NCBI GenBank assembly: GCA_023935145.1
Contig: CM043700.1
Span: forward strand, 66,815,120 to 66,879,119
DNA: 64,000 bases
Direction: 5' to 3'
From: Bretschneidera sinensis
Taxonomy: Eukaryota > Streptophyta > Magnoliopsida > Brassicales > Akaniaceae
A program made the position numbers and the translations under genes. Positions 53,559 to 64,000 of this stretch are shown here, piece by piece. A model generated the notes under the pieces. The model was given only the letters and a program-made list of their open reading frames with translations. It had not been told where the DNA came from and did no database searches. Position 1 is the first letter of the stretch. Each line of letters begins with the position of its first letter.

Positions 53559-54550
53559 TGTTGGTATTTGTCTAAGGTTTAAACATGGTCTAAACATGGT
53601 TCAAAGATGGTTAAAGTCTAAAACAAGGTTGGAAGATTAAAATACAGCATGTTAAAGGAGTGCACACATGTGTGTGCATTCATTTGGGTGTGTGTGCACA
53701 CCCCTAAACAACAGAGCAAAGTAGTGTGCACTGCTGTGTGAAGGGCATCATTAGTATGCGCCTCACCACCCCTTCACCAGTGCCTCACCGCCCAGAAAGG
53801 AAGTAGCTTGGAGAAGGGCAGTCTCGCACTACCCCTCCACCAGTGCTGCACCATCCAGAATGTGGTGCAAAGGGGCTTTGCCTAGTGCCTCACCGCCCCG
53901 TGTTCAGTGCCTAGGCGCTAGGCACACTGATGCACACATGGACAGCTTGTTTAAACCTCCTCTTAGGTGCATGGATGCAAGGTTAAAACATAGAGCACCA
54001 CTTAGGATTCATGGAGGGCCATGGTTAAGTGGTCATCAAGATCTAAGGGTGGAGATTGACTCTCAAGATTGGACAAGAAGTTGGTGCACTATATAAAGGG
54101 TCACCTAGCTTCATTCTAGACATAACATTGTGATATAATTTGAGATCAATTGTAAAGAGTGACAAGAAATAATACAAGAGAGAATTGTGTGAGAGTACAA
54201 AGACACAAAGCACAAGGACTTATTGTAGAGAGGCTGGTTGTGAAGAAGAGAGAGTAGTATAGATAGAGAGCATTGTAATAGTTCTTATCATCTTCTTTCT
54301 TCTCTTCTTGGTTTCTTCAAGAACTTGAGCTTTTTGAAGAGGGTTGCTGTAATTGTAAAGAACCATTGATTTAGTGCAGAGAGTTCAGAAGAACTCACAG
54401 GGACGTAGGCTATTGCCAAACCTCGATAACAAATCGCTTGTCTTCTTTTCTTTCTTGCTTTCGATTGTTGTATTTCTTTCTGCAAGTTATTCTAGACTTT
54501 GGTGTTTGGAAGATCACCACATGGGCATCTTATCAAGGTGATTTCCAACA
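53559..54550 (+). mobile_element. copia-C 3' LTR (992 bp)
   Basis: Near-identical in layout to 48246-49230. It starts TGTTGGTATTTGTCTAAGG and ends GATTTCCAACA. Small differences include an extra TCTAAACATGG near 53589 and single-base changes. Confidence 0.92.
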
Positions 54551-54555
54551 CAAGT
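54551..54555 (+). repeat. Target duplication of copia-C, right (CAAGT)
   Basis: Pairs with TAAGT at 48241-48245. Confidence 0.75.
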
Positions 54556-55860
54556 GATCTGCCATCACATTCTCCACCTCCTTCTTATTCTTAATTGTTA
54601 AATCAAATTCCTGCAAGAGTAAAATCTACCTAATCAATCTTGCCTTAGCATCCTTCTTTGAAAGAAAGTACTTGAGGGCTGCATGGTCAATAAAAACAGT
54701 GATAGGTGTACCAATCAGATAAGCACGGAATTTATCTAAGGCAAAGACTACCACTAGCAATTCTTTTTCAGTAGTGGAATAATTCATTTGTTCATTATTA
54801 GGAGTTCTACTAGCGTAGTATACAACAAAGGGCTTCCCTTCCCTTCGATGTCCCAAAACTACTCCCACCGCATAATTACTCTCGTCACATATAATCTCAA
54901 ATGGTAAATTCCAATTTGGTGACTACATGATGCGGGCGAACGTAAGCCTATCAATGAGTGTTCGAAAAGCGTCCTCACACTCTAGTGTCCAATCGAACAT
55001 TGCTTCCTTAGCTAGAAGGTTACACAATGGTCTAGATATAGCAGAGAAACTCTGTATAAACCTCCTGTAAAAACTGACATGCCCAAGAAAGGATCTAACA
55101 TCCTTAACAGTTTTGGGTGTGTGCAATTTAAAGATCAACTCTATTTTTTATTTATCCACTTTGATCCCTTTTTTCGAAAATTATGTGCCCCAAAACTAGT
55201 CCAGAGGGAACCTTGGAATGACATTTTTCCTAATTAACCGCAAGACATTTTTCTTCACATCTACTCAAAACAACCTGTAAATGGAGTAGGCATAAATCAA
55301 AAGAATCACCAAACATAGTCAAATCATCCATAAAGACTTCCATAAAATTTTTGACCATATCACTAAATATACTCATCATGCATCTTTGAAATGTAGTCGG
55401 TGCATTACACAATCCAAAAGGCATACGCTGGAATGCATAAATACCAAATGGGCATGTGAACATAGTATTATCTTGATCTTCTAATGCAATCTCTATCTGA
55501 TAATATCCCGAATACCCAACTAGAAAGCAATAGAAGGGATAGCCAGCTACACATTATAAGATTTGGTCTAAAAATGAAAGTGGGAAGTGATCCTTTCGGG
55601 TGGCAGAATTAAGTTTTCTATAGTCTATGCATATACGCCACCTTGTCACTATCTTGGTAGGAATAGGTATCTCCTCTGTGTTGGTTACCATAGTTACCCC
55701 CGACTTTTTAGGTACTACCTGAGTTGGGCTAACCCACTTACTATCAAAATGGGGTAAATGATACCCACATCTAATAACTTTAAAACTTACTTTTTCACGA
55801 CTTTTTTCATAGTGGGGTTATGTCATCACTAGGGGTCTCTACGGGGGTTAGCTCATTCCT
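54551..55860 (-). pseudogene. Athila-2 reverse transcriptase and RNase H (broken)
   Basis: RT: FPLSFLDQIL, DGYSGYYQI-like sequence, MFTCPFGIYAFQRMPFGLCN, APTTFQRCMMSIF and FMEVFMDDLTMFG with the catalytic Asp pair (55230-55463). SFLGHVSFYRRFIQSFSAIS follows. RNase H: AVLGHRREGKPFVVYYASRT-like sequence, [20 protein letters not shown] and [20 protein letters not shown]. Numerous stops and at least one frameshift break it. This is the only Athila copy here that keeps a recognisable RT catalytic core. Confidence 0.88.
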
Positions 55861-56673
55861 ATAAATGGATCCTATGGGAACATATCAAGGGGTTAATACC
55901 TTTAATGTTAGCAATTTTCCATCCTAATACAACTTTGTGCTCACTTAACATGTCAATCAATTTCTTTTTTTGTGAATCACTAAATATAGAGGAAATAATA
56001 ACAGGAAATGTATCACCTGGTCCCAAGAAGCTTGGTTTCCATTTCCATTATCCTTTATCCTTTGACCCTAAAACAACTAAAACATTGAAAACATCGTTAG
56101 GATAAAGTGAACTCTCAGAATCATAAATATAAAGGAGATACTCTAAAGATTCTAAATTTTTGCTCATGAGAGCCTCTTTTGGGATCAATGTGTCTATCAT
56201 ATAAGTATGATATAAATCATCATCATCATGTGGTTGTCTTTTGATGTTGAAAATGTTGACCTCTAGAGTCATGTTCCCAAAAGATAGTTTCATTAGACTG
56301 TTCCTGCAATTAATGAGAGTGTTATAGGTGGCTAGGAAAGGTCTTCTTAAAATGATTAGAACTTTAGACTCCATATCAACCACGAAATGAGTATCTAGAA
56401 TGAAAAAATCAATAGGACAGTATAATTTATCTATCTGTATCAGTACATCTTCGACTATCCCCCTTGGTTGCTTAATCGACCGGTCGGCCAACTGTAGTAC
56501 CATAGATGTGGGTTTAATCTCTCCTAGACCCAGTTGTAAGACATTAGGTTCACAGTGGCTCTTAAATCAATCAAAGCTTGACAGATCTCATGAGTCCAAA
56601 TTTGACAGGTGATCGTGGGACACCCTGGATCTTTATATTTGAGTGGTGTATTTTGCTCAATCACCACACTCAC
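55861..56673 (-). pseudogene. Athila-2 protease and pre-RT linker (broken)
   Basis: The active-site loop reads DLRATVNLMS near 56560-56600, with Gly of D-L-G-A-S changed to Arg, so it is probably inactive. VVLQLADRSIKQPRG, YCPIDFFILDTHFV and RRPFLATYNTLINCRNS follow. An acidic linker (SESSLYPNDVFNVL) ends near 56048. Between 55861 and 56047 the pre-RT sequence is degraded. Confidence 0.8.
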
Positions 56674-58285
56674 TTACTCAGTCAAGAACGCAGTCTTCTT
56701 GACTTGATGCTTCATTTTTATGGTGCACAGATCCTTGATCGCCTTTGCATAGGTTAGTACCTGTTTAATCACATTTAACAAAGGCAAGTTAATCTTAACT
56801 TGTTTCAAATGTTCTAAGATCTCACCTTGTATTTCTGAAATTTTTTCCTTTTGGTCGGAGTGCTTGAGGAGAAGGGAAAAATTTTCATTTGGCTCTTTCT
56901 TGGGGGTGTTCTCCTCGGTGCTCGTGGTTATCAGCTGACTTAGTCTATCTAACACCTTACCACTTTGAGTAGTTATGGCATTGACCTTTGTGATATTTTG
57001 TGAATCTGAAGTAGAAATTTTTGCCATATGTTGCCCCCTTGGATTTGATTGAGGTCGAGATGGGAATTTTCCTCGCTCTTGCACTGCGAGAGAACTTGTT
57101 TTCTTAGTTATTGTTCTCTTCCGTTACCTATGTCACAATAGTTTCCAATCTCTGAATAATTTTACCTTATGAGTCCATAAATGCGTTTAATTTTTCCTCT
57201 AAAGGGATTCTATTAGGTTGCGCATTATATGAGGTTGCAGGGTATGACACAAGTGGTTGTTCATGTGCGTGTGTGGGTTGGTTTGAGTCAGACCTCCAGC
57301 TAAAGTTCGGGTGGTTACTCCAACCAGGATTATATGATTTGGAGAAAGGATTATGAGGCTTCCTATGAATCCCTAAGGCATTACATTGTTCATCAAAAAC
57401 CCCTCTCATCTATACAAAAGTTGGGCAATCCTGAGCTAAGTGTTCCACTCCCCCACAGATGAAACAAGCACCTTGTGACTCGACTCTTGCAATAGTATGC
57501 ATAAGTTTACCATCTTAGGTCTTAAGTGCCTTTACCTCTCGAGTTACTCAATCTAATTTGGCTTTCATGCTATCCTCTTCCTTAAGTTGGTAGATCCCAG
57601 CCGGTTTTGCTCTATTTGTGCTTTCAATAGCATTGGGCCCTGTCCAAGTGAGGGCCTTCTCAGCCAAGTTATTCAGATACTTAATTGCATCATCGGAGTC
57701 CTTTCGCATAAAGTTCCCGTTGTACATCATCTCTATGAATTGACGCTCTCTACTCGTAAGTCCCTTGTAAAACTGACTAACTACGCGCCAATTCTCATAC
57801 CCATGGTGTGGACACATATTTAACAAATCCTTATACCTCTCCCATGCCTGATATAATGTCTCGCTATCTTTTTGGGTAAAGGTGGAAATTTATCTTTTCA
57901 GACCATTGGTTTTGTGAAGTGGGAAGTATTTATTGAAAAATACTTGCGCCATTTCTTCCCATGAACTTATAGACCTCAACCGCAAAAAGTATAGCTAACT
58001 CTTTGCTTTGTCTTTCAAAGAAAAAGGAAAAAACCTTAGTTTAACCGAGTTAATAGCTTTAGGTTTGCCATGAAACGTGGCCACCACTTCTTCAAATTCC
58101 CTAATGTGAACATAAAGGTTTTCGCTTTCTAAACCATGGAAGGTGGGTATCAATGGTATCATGCCCGGCTTGAAATCTGTATGTGGTGTGTTTGGTAGAA
58201 ACATAATGCATGATGGTGTAGATGTGCATATGGGATGAAGGTAGTCATTTAGGGTCCTAACGGGGTCATCTTCGTGATTGCTCAT
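56674..58285 (-). pseudogene. Athila-2 gag (broken)
   Basis: Starts MSNHEDDPVRTLNDYLHP at 58285. Core: TFHGLESENLYVHIREFEEV, LRFFPFSLKDKAKS, then a stop. MCPHHGYENWRVVSQFYKGL, FIEMMYNGNFMRKDSDDAIK and YNPGWSNHPNFSWRSDSNQP follow. The C-terminal part (QVKINLPLLNVIKQVLTYAK) ends at 56674 before the protease. Several stops and frameshifts. Confidence 0.83.
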
Positions 58286-58570
58286 GATGTTAGAGCTTTT
58301 GATTGAACCTGTTTCACTCCTTATGTAATTCGATAGGTATTCTAAATGAAGGATTCTAACCTATAGTCCGTGTTCGTCTCTAACCCAATGCATATACCAC
58401 CAACACTCTCTTTTTTTATAATTAATTTTTTATAATTATTTATTTAAATTATTAAATTTTTTTCTTGAATAAAAGAAAACTGAAAAATAAATTAAAGCTA
58501 GAATTAAAAAGAAACTAAAAGAAAGAGTTCAGAAAGATAGTACTCGAAAACTTTTCAGTAGACTGACGCT

Positions 58571-58589
58571 CTCCCAAGCAACAGTGCCA
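58571..58589 (-). promoter_or_regulatory. Athila-2 primer binding site (decayed)
   Basis: On minus: TGGCACTGTTGCTTGGGAG, compared with TGGCGCCGTTGCCGGGGA in Athila-1. The differences are C/T and G/A transitions at the former CpG and CCGG positions. Confidence 0.85.
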
Positions 58590-58594
58590 AAATT

Positions 58595-59768
58595 TGAATT
58601 ACGCCCAAACAGTACTATGCGGTAGCAGCAGTATAGAATGGGGTGTCGATCCCACGAAAAGAATGTTCTATAGTCAAAGTCTCAAGCAAAAAATAATGGA
58701 AACAAAATTAAAAATTAATATTAAGAAAATGTTGAGAATTAAATGAAGCAATTGAATTAAGTGAAAGAAAATCAATAATGAGAAACACAAGGGTTCAAGA
58801 ATCCTTCGTAGATTTCACAACTTCAACTTGTATCAATTAAGTAATTATAACCCAACTACGTATTTCGCATCCCAAATGCGTAATAAGAAAATAATAGTGA
58901 AAGCACCCACAATATTCTTTTTGTAAATTATTATGAGAAATCCCCTTTTTGTTTTTACAAGTAATGCAACAGTCGATCATATATGATATCGTAAATCAAC
59001 AATATATCTGGAGACAATAACACAGTAAAGGACAATCATATATAATTAATCTACTGAAAGTAAATGTATCCTAAATTCCATACATAAGAGAAGCATGACT
59101 GAACTTATATAGAGAAAAAGAACAACAATCACCGGAGTTAAATAAATCTAAAGAAGAAGAAAATATAATTGTTTGTCACACAAAAACATGAACTTCATAT
59201 TAAATAAAAGAAACAGCTCAAAACAATTATTCAACGTTAAAAACAAAAATATTTGAATTAAATACAAGCCAAACCCGCTATGTCTAGGAGTTCATCTCTT
59301 CGCCTTGGTTGGAACTTAGCCTAGCCGACAATACATAATCACAACAGCTCTCTAAAAATTCAATGTGTATCTGTTCAGCTCCCCTGGTTTCTAAGTCTAA
59401 ATTCTTTTATATAGCTGTATGGAGATGGCTTTGTAGACAGAAAAATTGCCCTAGGGTTTCTGTTCACGCCGTGTTCTCTGCTGCTGTCCAGGCCCGGTTC
59501 TGCTGCTCTGCCCAAGCCCAGTTCTGCTGCTCTACCCAGGCCCAGTATCCCTGCTCTGAACTGGTCCGGATGTTGTGGATTCTTTTGAACATATTTTATA
59601 TTTTTTTTTTGTTTAAGGCTTCTTTGTTTTTTTAATCTGCAAAACACATTAAAACATAAAATTCTCCAAATGACCACACATGTCAAGAAATTCAATGAAT
59701 AATCAAAAATAATCTCAACAAATGCATATAATTAACTCTATATGAAGTGCATTTTCATACCCTAATCA
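58595..59768 (-). mobile_element. Athila-2 5' LTR (1174 bp)
   Basis: Partner of 29097-30269. On plus it starts TGAATTACGCCCAAACAG and ends CATACCCTAATCA. The TATA on minus is CTATATAAAAG near 59405-59415. Three GGCCCGGTTCTGCTGCTCTG-type units (59488-59560) lie just upstream of it, one more than in the 3' LTR. Confidence 0.9.
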
Positions 59769-60699
59769 GGTATATGTAGATTTGTTCTTTTTTCTCAAGA
59801 ATTGCATTGATAATTTATGAACAACCATTAGTAACATGGAGGAAGTCCCTTAATAACATGAAAGGACTGGAAAAAAAACATTTTATGCCTATATAACATT
59901 ATCTTCCCATTGGTTTACTCACTTGATTTCAATTCTCGTTGTACCCACCCGTTGTTAGATTATATTTATCCTTATATAAGAAAATTCTAGCTCGATTATG
60001 TGCCAAGAAAAATTTCTTGAACAAAAGCAGATAGAAAAGAACACTTATCTCAAAATGATTAAGGACAAATATAAAATATATGAAAGTTATTAATATCTTT
60101 TTAACTATTACCAGTGGAGCTCATACCGGTTCAAGAATTTTTCCTAACTCCATGCCCAGCAAGACCTCCGGCTATTTTTATTCCTCAGTCCTTAGTACCA
60201 TAACCAAATAAGGAATCATGTTTTGACCGTTAACTTCACAAAATATTGGGAAATAACTACTGTTAGGAATTCCTAGGAATCCAACAAGTTAAGCTTGATA
60301 TTAGAGCGAATTAGATTTGGATTCAGAAAAGATCCCTAACATTGAAGTTGTCACTTTGATCAGGCGCAGTCTGTGACCTGCTGCTTTCTTCCTTGATTTT
60401 CACCATCCAGTAGTCATGTGGCACGAGATATTTGGGATTCATATAAGTTACATTTTCAAAATACAATTTCAAACTCAATTATTATGATCATTCAATCATA
60501 GTCTACTATAAAATTCTCTATTGTTTTACTTTCACTTCCAAGAAAGAATTTGCATAAGATTTTGTTTGTATTATTTTTCTATTACTAAACTAATTAACAG
60601 CTTGAATCTTCTTAGAATTCCTGTTGTGTACTGTTTTACTTACACTTCTAATATAATTGATCCTCAGTTTGTCTAAATATTTCGGGTTTGTACTCTTTT
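59769..60699. other. Unclassified AT-rich DNA
   Basis: No ORF or repeat family recognised. It contains a small palindrome GGAATTCCTAGGAATCC near 60266-60284. It may be host DNA outside the Athila-2 cluster. Confidence 0.35.
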
Positions 60700-60960
60700 G
60701 AGTTTTTTTTTAAAGGAAAAATTGAATATTATTGGTAAAACATATCGAAAAAGAGACTAATTACAAGCCAAGCTCCACAACAACTCAGTAATAAACCAGA
60801 AAAAAACACACTCCAAACTCCACACCAAAAAAACCAAAAAGGCCCTAAGACTAATAAGGAACATAACAACAAAAAATACCTCATCCCACCAAACCACCCA
60901 ACGCAACCCTCTAAACCATCAAAAAAAAAAAAAAAACTCATTGATATAGTCAAAATTACC
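60700..60960 (-). mobile_element. Probable 5'-truncated retroposon (LINE-like 3' end)
   Basis: On minus it is a GT- and T-rich stretch ending in a short A-tail (plus T run 60704-60712). Its composition is like the 3' UTR of plant LINEs. No clear target duplication was found, so this is tentative. Confidence 0.35.
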
Positions 60961-61586
60961 CTATTAAAAAAAATCGAACATGTGGACTGACATCCCTCGG
61001 AAGATAACCTACCCTACCAGTACTGATGGATGAATCATCCTATACCTTGAAAACTCTAACTTTGATGTGAAAACTCATAGATAAAAGTCTTATTACTACA
61101 GGTGGAACTTCCTTCACGTCTAGTAAAGGCCATCCCCTGCATGGCCCAAGATCCAGGGGTCACATCCTAGCTACACCCTACTCCAGTGTCCTATATGCCA
61201 AGATCGTTGCACCTATATAAAGAGCTCCCAGCAAAAGAAAAGAACAGTCACACATACATACAGAGAGAAAGAAAGGACCAAACAGAAAACAAAACAAAAG
61301 GGATAAAGGGGATTATTCAATCCTTCATCCTTCTTCCTTACACATCCACTCAGGTATCCTCCCCTCACTTCTGATTAAACACTTATACTAACTTGACTAT
61401 TGGAGGGCTCTTCCCAAAGCACAACGCTCTAGGAGATTTTCTTTACAAATACTCATGATCATTAGACAAATGAAGAATCCCATTCTCTTTTGTCACATCT
61501 CCATTCAACAAAGTTCCTAAACTAAACCTTGTTAAAGGCCAAGAAAGATCAGGTATCAGTCATCACTTTTTTCTAGCATCAACATA
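60961..61586 (+). mobile_element. Decayed Tat/Ogre-type LTR (5' LTR)
   Basis: A TATA box CTATATAAAGAGCTCC (about 61212-61227) is followed by TATACTAACTTGACTATTGG (about 61386-61405), a stretch resembling the R/U5 part of Tat-group LTRs. A primer-site-like sequence comes right after. The left border is not defined. Confidence 0.55.
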
Positions 61587-61608
61587 TTGATGTTATCCGT
61601 AGAAAACG
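61587..61608 (+). promoter_or_regulatory. Tat-type primer binding site, decayed by transitions
   Basis: It begins TTGATGTTATCC and ends GTAGAAAACG. Compared with the usual Tat-group TTGGCGCCGTCTGTGGGA start, every difference is a transition (mostly C to T or G to A). Confidence 0.55.
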
Positions 61609-62879
61609 ACAAATTTATCTCATGATGCCACTCAAAAGCTCCTAAATGGCCTTGCCTTATAGGTCCTAACATTATAATGCATCTCATCCTATAGTCCCCA
61701 TTACTGTAACCTTGAGGTATTTCGCTAAAGCCAAGATGGATAGGCTGACACCCTTGAAATGGTTCCCAAACAGGCACAACCCTCACTCGATCTCAGGAAA
61801 CCAATAAAATTCTAAAGGTTGTAGTGAGAAAGTTCCATCCAACCCTTCGATTACGCAGATGGCATCATATCCGACTCGAGCTGGACTTACTGAGTTCACC
61901 ATCAAAGAGCCAGTGCACCAGCCATCCTCGAAACCTAAAAGGAATAGTTATCTCAACAAGAAAATAGAAAAGTAATAGTCATTTCAGTTTGGAACGAGCA
62001 TCAACACAAGCTTGCATAGAGAGAGGTAGACAAAACCAAACTTGTCACCTACCAAAGTCTCAAGCTCAGCTCTCATCCGATTATGAAATTTTCTTGGCCC
62101 TAAGAGGGCTTAGGAAATTGTGAGTTGTTTAAAGTACTTCAGAAGCCGAGATTGAAGATATGTGTACTATCCCCACTCTGAAAGACAATAGCCCTAACAT
62201 TTCGAACGAATTCAAACCTCCGAGGGACTAAAACTCCCAAGACTTCTCTCAAGAACTCTTCCGAGACACGTCAAATATGATAAATCCTAACAAATTTGAG
62301 ATGTGCAAAGATCGAACACGATAATAGGAGAATTCTATTGAGCTATGGAGACCAGCAACTCTCCAATGCTCGTTCATGGACATTGACAGGCAAATTCTTA
62401 CCAACCACTACTTAACGCTCTAAAAGAAATAATACAAATCTAGCCTCACACTTCTCCTCAAAGCCAATCAAAATCCCATCACGGTTTAAGATACATAGTC
62501 CATGACTCACCTCCTCTAACGATGGTGGAGTGAGAGGAGCAAACTCGAGGTATGCTCAACGTCACCTAAAAGTTGACAAGCTACCTCGAGAACATCTCAC
62601 TAACCTAGGAAAGGAGTTCGACAAAAGGACAACCTCGGACAATCGCTAAGCTTCAGGCGTCAGTCTCCACTTACCATATGAATCCCTTAGAAACAGTCTT
62701 CCTATAAGCAAATGAGACCTCAAGTTATTGAAGAAAACTGAAACTTACAAAGAAGAAGATAAAAAAACATCTAAACATAACTTGCTCATCACCAAATACT
62801 CCAAGTGAAAACAACCAAGCCAAACTCAGTCTACTCAGAGCTCATATGCCTCAAAGATGTCTTAACTCTAGAAGAGACT
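61609..62879 (+). mobile_element. Decayed internal DNA of the Tat-type element
   Basis: No long ORF remains. Assigned only from position after the LTR and primer site. It ends where an Athila-3-family LTR begins. It could include unrelated DNA. Confidence 0.35.
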
Positions 62880-64000
62880 TGATTACGCCCAAAACATAAC
62901 GCGGTAGTTGTAGTACAGTTTTGGGGTGTCGGTTCCACAGGGAAACAAGTTAATTACAAAAAAGGTATAAATCTTAACACAAACGATAAAAGTTTGATTG
63001 AAAGAATTTGAATTATGTGAAAATAGTGTGAAGGAAATTGTGTAAATAAATTTAAATAGAAATAACAAGGTTCCAGAAATCCTCCCTAGGTTCGTTTCCC
63101 TAATCCTAACTTGATTCAGTCGTTTTTATCTCGATTGCAAGTTTCACATCCCAAACAGGCAATCGACAAATGTTCAATTAAAGCGCATGTATAAACCCTA
63201 ATATAATTGAAATGAATTATTCTTTACTTTCAAACACACATGACCTAACTTATGAATTATCAAAAGACGACGATATATCTAAAAGACAATACCGCAGTAA
63301 TGGACAAATCTATAAAAGAGATCTACCGGACTCAATCACACCCAAACAGATACACATAACAAAAGCATGACTAGACTTATATGGAAAAGAAGCATGCAAT
63401 CACCGGACTAATAAAAAAATCTACTAATTAAATTAAAGAATAAAACATAACAATGTTTAATGAAAATAATATCCAACTACAACTGAATCAAATAAAGGAA
63501 AATAGGAATAACTACACCTAGGGATTCATCTCTTCGCCTTGCTTGGAGATTAGCTGGCCATTGAGCTCATGCCTCTTTGAGTTGCCTTCGGCCTCTCAAC
63601 GATCATCACCTCTTTGGTAAAGAAAGTTCCGGCAATTCCTCAGGTTGCCCTCCAAAAGTATACTTCGGACTCCTAAAGGCCCCCTGGATTGCTCCTAAAG
63701 GCCCTCTGGATTTACTTTATGATGATTTCAGATGAGCTCCGATTGTTTTCTAAAGCTGAAGTAGAGTGGGTCTTATATAGGCAAACTCCCGGAGTGCTAT
63801 GTGTTTTCTAACCGATGTGGGATATTGCCCGAGTGCGCTCGATCGCAACCTTGGTGCGCTCGATCGCAGTTGCGCTGCAGAGTACTTCTTCGTCGATGTG
63901 GGATGTGCACTCGATCGCAGTACAGGCAGCACTCCATCTTGTCCTTCCAGAAGCATGGGATCTTGGTCTTTTAAGCAACAATCGCTTCTCTTTCTCTTTT
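62880..64000 (-). mobile_element. Athila-3-family LTR, cut by the window edge
   Basis: Starts TGATTACGCCCAAAACATAA and aligns with 37695-38943 and 44465-45756 throughout. The minus-strand TATA is CCTATATAAGACCC (about 63769-63783). Three CTCGATCG motifs lie at 63831-63925. No primer site lies on its left, so it is either the 3' LTR of a minus-strand element extending right or a solo LTR. Confidence 0.88.

Larger units (their letters stand above)
48246..54550 (+). mobile_element. copia-C: full-length Ty1/copia element (6.3 kb)
   Basis: Complete structure: 5' LTR, primer site, one gag-pol frame, polypurine tract and 3' LTR, nested in Athila-2 between RNase H and integrase. All of gag-pol is in frame 1 from 49468 to the end, broken by seven stop codons and no frameshift. 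It is the best reference copy for copia-A and copia-B. Confidence 0.93.
29097..59768 (-). mobile_element. Athila-2: Athila-lineage element expanded to 30.7 kb by four nested insertions
   Basis: Two LTRs of the same family and nearly equal length (29097-30269 and 58595-59768) enclose a minus-strand internal region. Gag, PR, RT, RH and IN can be followed across the insertions: 58594-54551, 48245-47934, 46594-45757, 37694-37217 and 31350-30270. Removing element C, Athila-3, the solo LTR and copia-C leaves an ordinary Athila-size element. No clear 5-bp duplication is seen at its ends (AGCAT left, GGTAT right), consistent with age. Confidence 0.85.

Noticed and set aside
29097..59768. A 5-bp target duplication for Athila-2
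   Set aside because: The flanking bases AGCAT and GGTAT do not match, even allowing small shifts of the LTR ends.
60729..60953. A 74-residue hydrophobic protein on minus
   Set aside because: It is a translation of GT- and T-rich retroposon tail sequence and shows no domain or gene context.
1..64000. tRNA, rRNA or other structural RNA genes
   Set aside because: The only tRNA-related sequences seen are primer binding sites of the retrotransposons.

Overview
This is a plant nuclear DNA window, almost certainly from a eudicot, and it is nearly all retrotransposon. I see no intact host gene, no rRNA or tRNA gene and no CRISPR. The evidence for a plant is a LATERAL ORGAN BOUNDARIES (LOB) domain gene remnant, Athila-, Tat- and Tnt1-type LTR retrotransposons with tRNA primer sites, and a plant L1-type LINE. 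The nested layout with heavy nonsense decay suggests gene-poor, pericentromere-like heterochromatin. The species cannot be read from the sequence.

Layout, left to right. (1) 1-9631: a decayed Ty3/gypsy element on + whose 5' end lies outside the window. It is split by a nearly complete L1-type LINE on - (2023-7325) with a 12-bp target duplication. (2) 9804-10411: a broken LOB-domain gene on -. (3) 10751-27379: a Ty1/copia element on - (copia-A). It contains a non-autonomous Athila-like element on - (11187-17593, duplication AGAAC) in the last codons of its pol, and a second copia on + (copia-B, 21795-26455, duplication GCTCT/GCTTT) beside its primer binding site. (4) 27390-29096: AT-rich DNA with a probable old copia solo LTR. 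(5) 29097-59768: one Athila-lineage element on - (Athila-2). It is expanded to 30.7 kb by an Athila-like element on + (element C, about 31351-37216), Athila-3 on - (37695-45756, duplication ATTGG), a solo LTR on + (46595-47933, duplication GACCC) and copia-C on + (48246-54550, duplication TAAGT/CAAGT). (6) 59769-64000: unclassified DNA, a probable 5'-truncated retroposon tail, a strongly decayed Tat/Ogre-type LTR with its primer site, and the start of another Athila-3-family LTR cut by the window edge.

The nesting gives relative ages. Athila-2, copia-A and the first gypsy element are the oldest hosts. The LINE, Athila-1, copia-B, element C, Athila-3, the solo LTR and copia-C came later. Copia-C and element C look youngest, because each keeps one reading frame broken only by stop codons. 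The gag, protease, reverse transcriptase, RNase H and integrase modules belong to the elements themselves. Several elements have lost RT and/or integrase and could have moved only with help from relatives.

The most unusual structures are two copia 3' LTRs whose U3 sequence is present in inverted orientation (10751-11045 and 25576-26455), a conserved non-coding block at matched distance from the 3' LTR in two different Athila-lineage elements, and clusters of short GC-rich near-palindromes upstream of the TATA box in several LTR families.
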